This document shows positions 44,610 through 53,978 of a stretch of DNA of 64,000 nucleotides, piece by piece. The stretch's first letter is position 1. Each line of letters begins with the position of its first letter. Under the pieces are notes generated by a model that was not told the DNA's origin, did not search any database, and worked only from the letters and a program-made list of their open reading frames with translations. This stretch comes from CAZYFH01 sp965249175. GTDB taxonomy: Bacteria > Acidobacteriota > Vicinamibacteria > Vicinamibacterales > UBA8438. The DNA is taken from contig OZ252227.1 in NCBI GenBank assembly GCA_965249175.1, positions 1,426,001 through 1,490,000 of the forward strand. Reading direction: 5' to 3'. A program made the position numbers and the translations under genes.

Positions 44610-45728
44610 ATGCGCTGGAGCGTGAGACTCGTCGGTGTCGTGATCGCGGGCCTGGTGGTGGCCGGTTGCGGCCCCGCGGACCTGAGCGAGTCCCTCACCC
44701 TGCTGCGTGTTCCCGACGGGGGACGCCTCCCGCAGGCGGTCATCGACGACGCCGGTACGGTACACCTCGTCTATTTTCAGGGCGAATCGCGCGCGGGAGA
44801 TCTCCTGTATGTCACGCGTGCACCGGGCGCGCACGACTGGTCGGAGCCGCAGTTCGTGAACAGCCAGCCGGGCACGGTCGTCGGCATCGGGCCGATCGAC
44901 GGGGGGCAGATCGCGCTCGGCAAGGACGGGCGTCTCCATGTCGTGTGGTTCAAGCTCGGCCGCACAGAGTTCCTGTACACGCGGACCAACGATGCCGGCA
45001 CTGGATTCGAGCCGCAGTTCGCGCTCGCGAGCGGCGTCGGGGTGGAGGCGGGTCCGTCGGTCGCCGCCGACCGGGCCGGCAACGTCTATGTCTTCTGGCA
45101 CACCGGCATGCCGCCCGACGCCGAACGCTCCGTCTACATGGCCGTGTCGCACGACGACGGACAGATCTTCGAGACGGCGCGCCCGGTGGGCGCGGATGCG
45201 GCGGGTGTGTGCGACTGCTGCGGGCTGCACGCGATGGCCGACAGCGCAGGCGCCGTGCACGTGTCATATCGCGGCGCCGGCGAGAACGTCAGGCGGGGCC
45301 AGCGGCTGCTGACGTCCGTGAATGCCGGCCACTCCTTTACCGACGAGCTGATCGATCCATGGGAGATCAACGCCTGCCCCATCTCCACGACGAGCCTCAC
45401 GGCTGGGCCGGAGGGGATGCTGGTGTCGTGGGAAACGGCGGGACAGGTGTATGTCAGCGACGTCGACGCCCTCGCGCACCCCGTCTCACCCGCGGGTAGC
45501 GCGGCGGCGCGACGCAAGAACCCGGCGGTTGCCATCAACGATCGCGGGGAGAAGCTCCTCGTGTGGGGCGACGGCATCAGCTGGCAATCGGGCGGCACGT
45601 TTCACTGGCAGCTCTTCGACGCCTCGGGTGCGGCGACCGCCGATCACGGCACCGGACCCGCCATCCCGGACGGCAGCGTCCCGGCGGTCGTGGCCGAGCC
45701 CGACGGCAGGTTTCTCGTCATCTTCTGA
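44610..45728 (+). CDS. Sialidase-like beta-propeller lipoprotein
   Basis: 372 aa. Signal with lipobox VVAGC. Repeated segments such as AVIDDAGTVHLVYF, IALGKDGRLHVVWF, VAADRAGNVYVFWH and HAMADSAGAVHVSYR are BNR/sialidase-like blades (six to seven). A CDCCG cluster precedes the fourth blade and could bind metal. No full sialidase Arg triad is evident, so it may bind rather than cleave. Between the MBL and CHEGNY genes on the same strand. Confidence 0.7.
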   Translation: MRWSVRLVGVVIAGLVVAGCGPADLSESLTLLRVPDGGRLPQAVIDDAGTVHLVYFQGESRAGDLLYVTRAPGAHDWSEPQFVNSQPGTVVGIGPIDGGQIALGKDGRLHVVWFKLGRTEFLYTRTNDAGTGFEPQFALASGVGVEAGPSVAADRAGNVYVFWHTGMPPDAERSVYMAVSHDDGQIFETARPVGADAAGVCDCCGLHAMADSAGAVHVSYRGAGENVRRGQRLLTSVNAGHSFTDELIDPWEINACPISTTSLTAGPEGMLVSWETAGQVYVSDVDALAHPVSPAGSAAARRKNPAVAINDRGEKLLVWGDGISWQSGGTFHWQLFDASGAATADHGTGPAIPDGSVPAVVAEPDGRFLVIF

Positions 45729-45753
45729 TCGCGTCCACAGGGAAACCCCGGAT

Positions 45754-46704
45754 ATGCGCACACGATGCTGGCTGACACTCCTGACTCTGGGCACGATGGC
45801 GCTGGTTGTGCCGCTCCCCAGCGCCGGACAGACCCGGACGGACGGTGACGCGCCGCGCACGGGTTGGGGTGACCCCGACCTTCAAGGGACGTGGTCATAC
45901 GCGTCACTCACGCCGCTTCAGCGACCCGCCGACTTGGCGGACCGGGAGTTCTACACGCCCGAGGAGGCCGCCGCCCGCGACGTGTCCGTGACGCGGGACG
46001 TCCCGCCGCGGCCGGGCGAGGTCGGCGCCTACAATGCGCTGTGGTTCGACCGAGGGCGGGTCAGCCCGGACCGGCGCACGTCGCTGATCGTCAATCCCGC
46101 AGACGGCCGGCTCCCCGTACGACCGGAGACCGAGCAACGCGCGGCGGCGCGGCGTGAGCATCGACGCATGCACCCGGCCGATTCCTGGCTGGATCGCAGC
46201 AACTGGGACCGGTGCATCACGTACCATGGCGTGCCGCCGGTGTCCACCGGCTACAACAACACGTATCAGATCTTTCAGGCGCCCGGCTTTGTCGCCATCC
46301 TCGTCGAGAACATCCACGACGTGCGCATTATTCCGCTCGACGGGCGCCCGCAGCTCGACGACGGCATCCGCCAGTGGAATGGGAGCTCGCGTGGTCGCTG
46401 GGAGGGCGACACGCTGGTCGTCGAGACCGCCAACTTCAGCGACCAGACGCAGCATCGGTTTCCGTCATCGCCGAACACGCGCGCGGTCGAGCGGTTCACA
46501 CGTGTCGGCGCGAACGCGATCGAGCATCAGTTCACGATCGAGGACCTGACGGTCTACACGCAGCCCTGGACGGCCGTGCGGACGATGCCACGGCTCGACG
46601 ACTACATCGTCTACGAGTACGCCTGCCATGAGGGGAACTACGCGATGACCAACATCCTCAGCGGCGAGCGTTCGGGAGAACGCGCCGCCGCAGGGTCCCG
46701 CTAA
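45754..46704 (+). CDS. CHEGNY-family secreted protein, copy 7
   Basis: 316 aa from ATG 45754 with GGGAAA upstream. Signal to LPSAGQ. PDLQGTW, TPLQRP, YTPEEAAARD, RTSLIVNPADGRLP, YNNTYQIFQAPGFVAIL, IIPLDGRPQ, GSSRGRWEGDTLVVET, YTQPWTAVRTM, YEYACHEGNYAM. Two mature Cys (DRCITYH, ACHEGN). 25 bp after the propeller lipoprotein. Convergent with the class-B pair. Confidence 0.85.
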   Translation: MRTRCWLTLLTLGTMALVVPLPSAGQTRTDGDAPRTGWGDPDLQGTWSYASLTPLQRPADLADREFYTPEEAAARDVSVTRDVPPRPGEVGAYNALWFDRGRVSPDRRTSLIVNPADGRLPVRPETEQRAAARREHRRMHPADSWLDRSNWDRCITYHGVPPVSTGYNNTYQIFQAPGFVAILVENIHDVRIIPLDGRPQLDDGIRQWNGSSRGRWEGDTLVVETANFSDQTQHRFPSSPNTRAVERFTRVGANAIEHQFTIEDLTVYTQPWTAVRTMPRLDDYIVYEYACHEGNYAMTNILSGERSGERAAAGSR

Positions 46705-46719
46705 CAGCCCGGCATTCTT

Positions 46720-47772
46720 CTACTTCGGGTCCTCGTGGGTGTGCATGCGCTGCTCGCCGGCGGCGACCGCAAGCCGGCCCGCCGCCAACCGGTGGATGTT
46801 GGTGACGCCCTCCCAGCATGCTTCCTCGAAGAACTCGTAGCCGCCGGCGGCATTCTGACCGATCCGCCCCATCGTGAAGGCCAGGGTCCACGGTCTGGTG
46901 AACACATTGGGATCCTCGATGGTGGCTTCGTAGCTGATCGTCCCGCCGTCGACGAGCCGCCAACGCTCGACGACATGCAGCGCCTTGCTGTAGAAGCTCC
47001 CATGCGAGTCGAGCCAGATCTGGTCGTTGAAGTTCGTGACGTCGACGACCAGTGTGTCGCCCTCCCATCGCCCGCGTGAGTCGCCGTTGAACATCCCAAT
47101 GTCCTGGCCGACGTGCGCGCGGCCGTCCGTCGGGATGATGCGATACGCGTGGGCCCACTCGTAGAGAATCACCACGTAGCCGGCCGTCTGGCGTATCTCG
47201 AGGTCGCCGCGGTAGTTGCTGCGCGGCGCCCCGAGCAGCAGGCAGCGATCCTCCGGGTCGATATGCTTGAGCTCGGTCGGGGTCTCCATGTCGATCAGGA
47301 ACTGGTTCCGTCTCGCCGCCGCCCACGGCTGGTACGGAATCCGCCCGTCGGGCGGGTCGATGATGAGCGGATCGGCCAGCCCGAGCCGATCGGGCCCGCG
47401 GCTCTGCATCCGGGCGTGGATCGCGTCGCAGCACCCCTCTTCGACGCTGTGTGAGGCGTTGACGGGGCCTCCGTCCCAGTAGCCCTGGAGATCCGGCTGG
47501 CCGTCGGGTGTGCGCGGCGGCGTCCACGATTGCGCGGCGACTGGCATCGACGCCAGCAGCACGATCGTGGCGGCGCCCGCCGATAGCAGCCCGTGGTGAA
47601 AGTGCCGCTGCATTCGACCGGCGATGTATCCCGCCTGCCAGCGTCGCTCATCGGTCAAATACTCCCGGTATTCTCCCTCTTTGCGCCTTGCCACGCGGGC
47701 GCCTCTCCGCTCTCGGTGCGACGCGGGACTTTCACCACGGGCTGCTAGGCGCCAGGTCGTTCGCTTGCTCAT
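46720..47772 (-). CDS. CHEGNY-like family, divergent branch (class B), member 1
   Basis: 350 aa from ATG 47772, which has an excellent GGAGGACACG; ATG 47613 gives a neater signal (MQRHFHHG... to VAAQS) and 297 aa but no ribosome site. Recognisable blocks: PDLQGYWDGG, LIIDPPDGRIPYQPWAA, YRIIPTDGRAHVG, GDSRGRWEGDTLVVDVTNF, LHVVERW, FTRPWTLAFTM. The CHEGNY end is replaced by EEACWEGVTNIHRL. Four mature Cys including a CC pair. Third gene of the DUF6152 operon. Confidence 0.75.
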   Translation of the reverse strand: MSKRTTWRLAARGESPASHRERRGARVARRKEGEYREYLTDERRWQAGYIAGRMQRHFHHGLLSAGAATIVLLASMPVAAQSWTPPRTPDGQPDLQGYWDGGPVNASHSVEEGCCDAIHARMQSRGPDRLGLADPLIIDPPDGRIPYQPWAAARRNQFLIDMETPTELKHIDPEDRCLLLGAPRSNYRGDLEIRQTAGYVVILYEWAHAYRIIPTDGRAHVGQDIGMFNGDSRGRWEGDTLVVDVTNFNDQIWLDSHGSFYSKALHVVERWRLVDGGTISYEATIEDPNVFTRPWTLAFTMGRIGQNAAGGYEFFEEACWEGVTNIHRLAAGRLAVAAGEQRMHTHEDPK

Positions 47773-47797
47773 CGTGTCCTCCGGAAGACGGGCGAGG

Positions 47798-48574
47798 TCA
47801 TTTCTCCGCTGCCAGCTCCCGCTCGGCGTATGCGTAGCACTCGTATTCGAGCAACTGCACGTCGGCCTCTTGTCGGCGATACAGCGGCATCCGCATCGTC
47901 CAGGGTCGCGTGAACACCTTGGGGTCCTCGAGGGTGACCTCGTAAGTCAGGTGGTCGGGACCCGCGGGCGTATAGCGCTCGATGACGTGCAGTGCCTCGC
48001 TGTGGAAGTTGCCCGCGCGGTCGAACCAGGTCTGATCGTTGAAGTGAATCACATCGACGACCAGGGTGTCGCCCTCCCAGCGGCCGCGCGAGTCGCCCAT
48101 CCAGAAATCGATATGGCCGTCGGGGTGCGGGCTGCCGTCGGTGTAGATCGTGCGCGTGACGTGGATGTACTCGTAGAGGATCAGCACACGGTCGGGGAAC
48201 TGGAGGATCTGGAACGGGTAGGGCATGTACGTGATGCGCGGGACCCCGGGCATGTGACACTGCGATTCGGGGTCAGCCGTGAGGCGGTTCTCGAAGTTGT
48301 CGCGCTGCTGCGCCGCCGCCCACGGCTGATAGGGGATCTCGTTCCCGTCGACCACACCTTGCCCGGCAGGGATGTCCCGTGAAGCCGGATGGTCCTTGAT
48401 GTTCCACGCGGCGGCGTTCACCGCTTGCCAGATGCCCTGCAGGTCAGGCTGGCCGTCGGGTGTGCGCGGCGCCGCGTACGCCGGCGATGGTGTCGCTTGG
48501 GTCTGCCCGGTCGCGGTGACCGCGACGATGAGGCATGCACCGGCAGCGGCTGCCGCCATCGACCACCGAGCCAT
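47798..48574 (-). CDS. CHEGNY-like family, divergent branch (class B), member 2
   Basis: 258 aa, shorter than class A. Signal to VTATGQ. PDLQGIWQAVN, EIPYQPWAAAQ, FQILQFPDRVLILYEY, GDSRGRWEGDTLVVDVIHF, LHVIERY, FTRPWTMRMPL; the C-terminal block reads EYECYAYAE. Two mature Cys (SQCHMPG, EYECYAY). Begins 5 bp after the DUF6152 stop and ends 25 bp before class-B member 1, so the three form one operon. Confidence 0.8.
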   Translation of the reverse strand: MARWSMAAAAAGACLIVAVTATGQTQATPSPAYAAPRTPDGQPDLQGIWQAVNAAAWNIKDHPASRDIPAGQGVVDGNEIPYQPWAAAQQRDNFENRLTADPESQCHMPGVPRITYMPYPFQILQFPDRVLILYEYIHVTRTIYTDGSPHPDGHIDFWMGDSRGRWEGDTLVVDVIHFNDQTWFDRAGNFHSEALHVIERYTPAGPDHLTYEVTLEDPKVFTRPWTMRMPLYRRQEADVQLLEYECYAYAERELAAEK

Positions 48575-48579
48575 CGTGG

Positions 48580-48993
48580 CTATCGCTGCGGGGTCGGTTC
48601 CGGACCCCCGGTGCCGGACGACCCGGCGAAGAAGTTGCGGCCGTCGAGAAACGTGACGGTGATGCCGTTGGCCGTCGTCGACCCGTCCTTGGCCCGATAC
48701 CCTTCGACGACGAACTCAATCCCCGGAGGGAAGTCGCTCTTTCGGAGACCGCGTCTCAGCAGCGCGGTCGGGTTGCCCATCTCGACCGCCCATTGCTGCA
48801 TCGTGCCATCCGTGCCCGGCACCTCCATGTGAATCCACCCGTGGGGATTGACCCACTCCAGCTCTGTGAGCGTGCCTTGCAGCGTGATCGGCTGCTCGAT
48901 GTCGAATTCGGCCGAGAACGAATGATGCGCCGCGAGCGACGCGGACAGCGCCAGCAGACCGATACCGACGGCGCCTGCACGTAGATGTGTCAT
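48580..48993 (-). CDS. DUF6152 secreted protein
   Basis: 137 aa from ATG 48993 with GGGAGGTC upstream. Signal ending LAAHHSF. The mature start HHSFSAEFDIEQPITLQG and then LTELEWVNPHGWIHMEV, VEMGNPTALLRRG and ITVTFLDGRNFFAG are diagnostic of DUF6152, an OB-like secreted family common in Acidobacteria and some Proteobacteria. The exposed N-terminal His-His after cleavage could bind copper. First gene of the operon with both class-B CHEGNY-like genes. Confidence 0.85.
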   Translation of the reverse strand: MTHLRAGAVGIGLLALSASLAAHHSFSAEFDIEQPITLQGTLTELEWVNPHGWIHMEVPGTDGTMQQWAVEMGNPTALLRRGLRKSDFPPGIEFVVEGYRAKDGSTTANGITVTFLDGRNFFAGSSGTGGPEPTPQR

Positions 48994-49090
48994 GGGCGTG
49001 ACCTCCCCGGTTCCGAGGCGACCGCCTACGAATTCGGAGGTTACACCCCGGACTCGCCTGGCGCAATAATGGAAGGAGGAGGAAGCGCGC

Positions 49091-49411
49091 ATGATTCTCA
49101 CGACCACACCGAGCATTGATGGGAAGACCATTCGAGATTACCTCGGCATCGTGACCGGGGAGGCCATCGTCGGCGCCAACATCTTCAAGGACTTCTTTGC
49201 CGGCATCCGCGACATTGTCGGCGGTCGTTCGGGCGCCTACGAGCAGGAGCTGCAGAAGGCGCGGGAGATCGCTCTGTCGGAGATGGAGGAGGTGGCCCTC
49301 CAGAAGGGTGGAACCGCCGTCGTGGGTATCGACCTCGACTACGAGGTCGTCGGGCAAGGTGGGAGCATGCTCATGGTCACGGCCAGCGGAACGGCTGTGA
49401 AGACGGACTGA
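49091..49411 (+). CDS. YbjQ/UPF0145 family protein
   Basis: 106 aa with AAGGAGGAGGAAG upstream. MILTTTPSIDGKTIRDYLGIVTGEAI, GRSGAYEQELQKARE and AVVGIDLDYEVVG are the conserved YbjQ heavy-metal-binding-type segments. Family forms pentamers and has no settled role. Convergent with the PqiA-like gene, separated by 2 bp. Confidence 0.9.
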   Translation: MILTTTPSIDGKTIRDYLGIVTGEAIVGANIFKDFFAGIRDIVGGRSGAYEQELQKAREIALSEMEEVALQKGGTAVVGIDLDYEVVGQGGSMLMVTASGTAVKTD

Positions 49412-49413
49412 AG

Positions 49414-49983
49414 TCACGCCTCCAGGAGCGCGGCGGCCCGGTGCTTCAGCACCTGGGTCCAGAAGATCGAGAAGAGGCAGTAGCCGAGAAAAAAGTAGAA
49501 CCCGGTGCCGAGCGTGGAGGTGAGGTTGGTCATCATGTTGATTTCGAGCTGCTGACCGAGGAACGCCACCTCGAACACGTTGGCCTGCGCCTGGTCCTGT
49601 GTCGCCAGAAACGCCAGGAATATCCCCACGACAAACACGTCGGCCATCGACCACTTGCCGATCAGATCGACGATGTAGACGAGCCACTCCCGGACTCGCC
49701 TGCTGGCCGAGAAGATGGAGCCGAGGAGCATCGTGGCCTTGGTCAGGGGCACGATGACGCTGAAGAACAGGATGAGAAACGACACGAGATAGTTGCCCGT
49801 CTCGGCCAGCTCACGGACGGCTCCGAGAATCGACCGGGTGCGCTCGTACACGGTGCCCTCGAAGCTCACCAACCCCCCCGCGTCCACCGCGGACGTGATC
49901 GCGATGCTGTAGATCGGTTGGGAGACGCCTGGCACGAGCAGCCCGATGTTGACAAGCGTCAGAAGTACGATCGCTAACCTCAT
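49414..49983 (-). CDS. Paraquat-inducible protein A-like membrane protein
   Basis: 189 aa from ATG 49983 with GGGAGC upstream. Four helices; FSVIVPLTKATMLL and IGKWSMADVFVVGIFLAFLA are the core PqiA motif. Members belong to lipid transport systems with MCE proteins; no MCE gene is in this window. It has a single PqiA unit of typical length. Confidence 0.8.
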   Translation of the reverse strand: MRLAIVLLTLVNIGLLVPGVSQPIYSIAITSAVDAGGLVSFEGTVYERTRSILGAVRELAETGNYLVSFLILFFSVIVPLTKATMLLGSIFSASRRVREWLVYIVDLIGKWSMADVFVVGIFLAFLATQDQAQANVFEVAFLGQQLEINMMTNLTSTLGTGFYFFLGYCLFSIFWTQVLKHRAAALLEA

Positions 49984-50125
49984 CGAGAGCTCCCGCCGAA
50001 CCGGATCCGTTGCGCGCGTTGGGTGCGCCTGTCGCGGGGCGAAACCCGTCGGCACGGATCATACTGCGGGCGGTCGAAATCTAGCTGGCTAGCAGCGGCG
50101 AATCGATAGAATGCGAGGTAGACGC

Positions 50126-50692
50126 ATGGGTGAGGTTCTCGTGGTCATCGTCATCGCCGCCATCGTGTTCGGCCCCATGTGGCTCTCGTCGCGGCGGGGC
50201 CACGCGTCGAGCCGAGAGGCTGGCCACACGGCGGGCCTGGCGCTCGGTGAGGGGGGCGCGGTGCGTCCGCTGCAGCTCGTCAAAGCGGTCGTTGCAGGCG
50301 GTCTGGTCGCCAATGTGCTGGACACCGCAGTCCACGGCTTCCTCTTGGGCTCCCGCTACTACGTTCGGCAGACGGGGCTCTTCGCCAGCGGTTCCGTCGG
50401 CTGGCTCGTCCTCAGCAACGTCGTGGCCGTCGCCGTGTTCGTGGGGGTCTATCTGCGTGTGCGGCAGAGCTTTAGAGGCGGCGCGATCGGCGGCGCGACG
50501 TTCGGGCTCTATGCCGGAGTGCTCATCGGTTTCCCGACACACATCGCGCTCAACTTGACCATCGTCGACTTCCCGTACACCCTCGCGTGGGCCTGGACCC
50601 TACACGAGGTAGTGTGGACAGTGACCGTGGGCGCGATTATCGGTCCGTTGGTCGACCGTGGGGGCCGGCGACCGGTTGCCGCGGTTCGGTGA
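50126..50692 (+). CDS. Five-helix membrane protein of unknown function
   Basis: 188 aa from ATG 50126 (GAGGTAG upstream); ATG 50111 adds five residues. About five hydrophobic segments with polar turns carrying His and Asp (NVLDTAVHGF, FPTHIALN, LHEVVW), a little like ion- or heme-handling membrane proteins. No family recognised. Divergent from the PqiA-like gene and followed by the decayed cytochrome gene. Confidence 0.7.
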   Translation: MGEVLVVIVIAAIVFGPMWLSSRRGHASSREAGHTAGLALGEGGAVRPLQLVKAVVAGGLVANVLDTAVHGFLLGSRYYVRQTGLFASGSVGWLVLSNVVAVAVFVGVYLRVRQSFRGGAIGGATFGLYAGVLIGFPTHIALNLTIVDFPYTLAWAWTLHEVVWTVTVGAIIGPLVDRGGRRPVAAVR

Positions 50693-50982
50693 GCCGTGGG
50701 ACCGCGAACGCGGCGCGGTGATTCTCCGGACGGGCTCCCGGTGGCGTGCACGGTGGTCGTGGTGGCGATCTCAGCCTATCCGCATGCGACCAAACCACCA
50801 GGTGCGAATCGAAGAGGCGATGGCCGGTGCGAACGGCGACTCCCAGATCCAGTTCGTCGAGATGCGGATGTTTTGGCCTCCATTCAGAACTGCTGGGGAC
50901 CGCTTCTTCGGGGTGAACGAGACGCGCAGCCGCGCGATGCTCGTCTTCTCGGACGCCGTCGGGCGCTTCAAGTTCCCGGAGA

Positions 50983-53150
50983 ACCCCCGAGCGGCAGCCC
51001 GGCACGTTCTCGAATCTGAACTCTCAGTTCTCGATTCAGAACGCACCGACGCCGACGAACTTCAATGGCGACACGTTGACGATCCCGATCACCTCGCAGG
51101 CGACGCAGGGCGAGGCGTTGTTCAATCAAGAGTCGTTCGGGGGGAACGGCCGCACGTGTGCGTCGTGCCACGTGGCCGGTCTGAACGGTGGGCTGACGCC
51201 GGCGAACATCACAACGCGCTTTGGGACGGTGTCCACCACCTTCGACCCGCTGTTCGTCGGCGAGACAGCCGCGACCGGCTTCGATTTCAACCTCAGGTCG
51301 ATGACGCAATCACCCTGGGGCCGACACCAGCGACGACGACTGCAACACGCTGACGCTCACCGCGAGCTCGCAGCACCAGTCGGGGACCGACTTCGGCAGC
51401 GCGCGTCCGGAGGCGACCTGCAGGGCGTCGTCACCAGCGCCGGGCTGCCCAAGGGCAGGGTGCTGGGGCGCGCGAATGGCTCGTATCTGATCTACGGCGG
51501 CTTCTCACCCGCGGTGGCCGGTACCGTCACCGACGAGAACGGGAACCAGGGCACGGTGAACACCGTGGTCCAGGGCGGCCTGAACGCGCTCGAGACACCG
51601 AGCCGCATGCGGACCAGTGCGAGCGCCAGCTTCCCGCAGGGCCGAGGCTTGATTCTCGAGAACATCGACGGCTTCGCGAGCCGGCCGGTGTTTCGGAGAT
51701 CGGGGCGGTCATGCAGCACTTCCCACGGACCCTGGCCCGGCTGAGCACCGGAGGCAACCCCGACTTCCGACTCCCGACGGCGGCCGAGCTGGCCGCGATG
51801 GAAGCGTTCATGCTGGCGGGGGACTTTCCGCCCGGCAACGATCCGAACAAGTTCGACCTCGACCGCTTCGCGCTGACGGCGCAGCAGCAGAGCGGCCGGA
51901 CCGCGTTCTTTGGCGCCGCCAAGTGCTCGCAGTGTCACGGCGGGGACGTGCTCGCGGTGACGACCGTCGACATCCTGGGCAAAGGGATCGGGGTGAACGC
52001 CGCTTTCAACACGGGTGTGGTCAACGAGCCGATCAACGGAGCCGGCATCGACAACCTGCCGTGCGAGCCGAGCGTCGGAATGTGCGGGACCCGCGAGTTC
52101 AGCACACCCCAGCTGTTCAACGTCAAGAACCTCGCGCCCTTCTTTCACGATGCCTCCGCGGCGACCCTCGCCGAGGCGATCGACTTCTACAACTCGCCGC
52201 GGTTCAACAACTCGCCCGCGGGCGTCGCCATCGGCGGGATCGCGATCACGGCTGGCACCATCGCTGACATACAGGCCTTCCTCGAGGGCCTCGTCGGGAT
52301 TACCGGCATCGTGCCCGCCACCGGCGACGTCGGCGGTGGGACCGCGGTGACCATCTCCGGGACCAACTTCGTCAGTGGCGCCACAGTCTCGATCGGCGGT
52401 GGCGGCGACCAACGTGGTGAGGGTCAACATGACCACCATCACCGCCACGACACCCGCCCGCGCCGCGGCGCTGGTCGATGTCGTGGTCACGAACCCGGGC
52501 GAGACGCCGCTCACGCTGACCGACGGCTTCACATTCGCCGCGACCTCACCGACCGTCTTCTCGATCGTGCCGAGCTCGGGGAGCACCGCGGGCGGAACTC
52601 TCGTGACGATCACGGGGACCAATTTCGTCAACGGGGCGACCGTGTCAATCGGCGGGGTGGCCACGACGGGCGAGACGGGAGCGGAGACGACGAGCCTGGC
52701 CGTAATCAACGCGACGACGATCACGGCCGTCACCGGAGCGCGCGCCGCCGCCACGGTCGACGTCGTCGTCACGAACCCGGACATGCTGACCGGCACGCTG
52801 ACGAGCGGTTTCGTCTATCTCGCGACGGCGGGGACCGCGTTCACCGATGATCCGCTAGGCGCCCCGCACGCCCATCAAGGCTGGTCACTTCACCGAGCTC
52901 CGAGAGCGGATCAACGAGCAGCTGCAACGCTTCCTCCAACCGGTTCAGTCGTTTACGAACGCGATCACCGTGGGTGCGATCGTGCGCGCCGTGGATCTGT
53001 TGGAGCTCTACACCGGGGTCAACGACGCGCTCGCCGCCGCCGGTCAGGCCACCATTTCCGTGCCTACGATCATGCCAGGGGTGACCACGGACGACCGCTG
53101 CGCACATCAACGATCTGCGAGCCGCGGTGTTGCTGTTGGTAGCACTGTGA
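50983..53150 (+). pseudogene. Shredded MauG-like diheme cytochrome with IPT and ELR domains
   Basis: Coding sense can be followed through at least seven frame changes. In order: NAPTPTNFNGDTLTIP; first heme site CASCH (51159-51173); RANGSYLIYGG; ILENIDGFASRPVFR; VMQHFPRTLAR; second heme site CSQCH (51925-51939); a MauG/CcpA-type tail CEPSVGMCGTREFSTPQL and FHDASAAT; two IPT/TIG domains (GGTAVTISGTNFVSGATVS, GGTLVTITGTNFVNGATVS); and a C-terminal unit with HFTELRERINEQL and AHINDLRAAV that ends in TGA 53148-53150. Shifts fall near 51300, 51331, 51410, 51695, 52400, 52865 and 53095. The 5' end is not identifiable. No single frame could make a working protein. Confidence 0.7.
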
Positions 53151-53205
53151 CCGTCCCTGGCGGGACGTCGTTTGGCCGAAACGGGTTCCCCTCGCGTCGG
53201 CGTCA

Positions 53206-53871
53206 TTATTGAGCCGCGGGCCTCGAGCCTCGGGCAGGCCGAATCCGGTACACGCAGCGGTCGCCGTCCGACAGTAGATGCTCGCTCCGCTCGACCCGGA
53301 CGCCGCGACCAAGACTCTTCTGGAAGACTTCCAGCTCGGCGCTGCACAACCCCGTGCAGCTCGTGGCTGCCTCGCAGATCGGGCAATGGTGCTCGACCAG
53401 GAGGTATCCACCATCAGGGCCCCGCCGCATCTCCGCCATGTAGCCTTCGGCGGTCCGCTGCGCCGCGAGAGCCCGGACTTTGTCCTTGAGGGCCGGTGCC
53501 CGCGCGAGCCGATCGCGATAGGCTCGCGTTTGCTGCCGCGCCCGCTGGGCGACGATTCGTTCGAGACCTTCCTCGCCGAACGCGGCACGTGCCGCGCTGA
53601 TGAGGTCGACCGTGAGATCGCCGTGGCGGTCGGGGAAGACCTCGTCCGCCAGGGGCGTGAGCGACCACACGATCGACGGCCGACCGCGGCCTACGGGTGC
53701 CGGTGTCGACGACGTGACCAGGCGCCCGCGCTCGAGTGCCAGCAGGTGCTGTCGGACGGCCACCGTCGTGAGTCCGAAAGAGCGGGCCAGCTCGCCGGCC
53801 GTCGCGTGGCCGGTCCGCTTGAGGCGCTCCAGCACTCGACGCTTGGCAACCGTCAGCCGATCTCGTTTCAC
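53206..53871 (-). CDS. SufR/ArsR-like winged-helix regulator with Fe-S-type cysteines
   Basis: 221 aa from GTG 53871. Winged helix at residues 8-65 (LARSFGLTTVAVRQHLLALE). The C-terminal part has HHCPICEAATSCTGLCSAE, four Cys in the spacing seen in SufR-type repressors, where they hold a [4Fe-4S] cluster. Such proteins control iron-sulfur assembly or oxidative stress genes; no suf genes are nearby. Divergent from the VOC gene with promoter sites between them. Confidence 0.8.
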   Translation of the reverse strand: MKRDRLTVAKRRVLERLKRTGHATAGELARSFGLTTVAVRQHLLALERGRLVTSSTPAPVGRGRPSIVWSLTPLADEVFPDRHGDLTVDLISAARAAFGEEGLERIVAQRARQQTRAYRDRLARAPALKDKVRALAAQRTAEGYMAEMRRGPDGGYLLVEHHCPICEAATSCTGLCSAELEVFQKSLGRGVRVERSEHLLSDGDRCVYRIRPARGSRPAAQ

Positions 53872-53877
53872 ACCAGT

Positions 53878-53907
53878 AGTTTAGCTGGCGACGCTCTATT
53901 TGACCAA
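53878..53907 (-). promoter_or_regulatory. Promoter candidate for the SufR-like gene
   Basis: Reading the minus strand: TTGGTC (53907-53902), 18-bp spacer, TAAACT (53883-53878). The transcript would begin almost at the GTG. The AT-rich 100-bp gap also contains TATAGT (53952-53957) for the VOC gene. Confidence 0.4.
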
Positions 53908-53978
53908 CTATTCGCTTTCATAAATTCGGACTTGTGGCCATAATTAAGAAATATAGTACTTTCGTAAAGGAGGCACCG

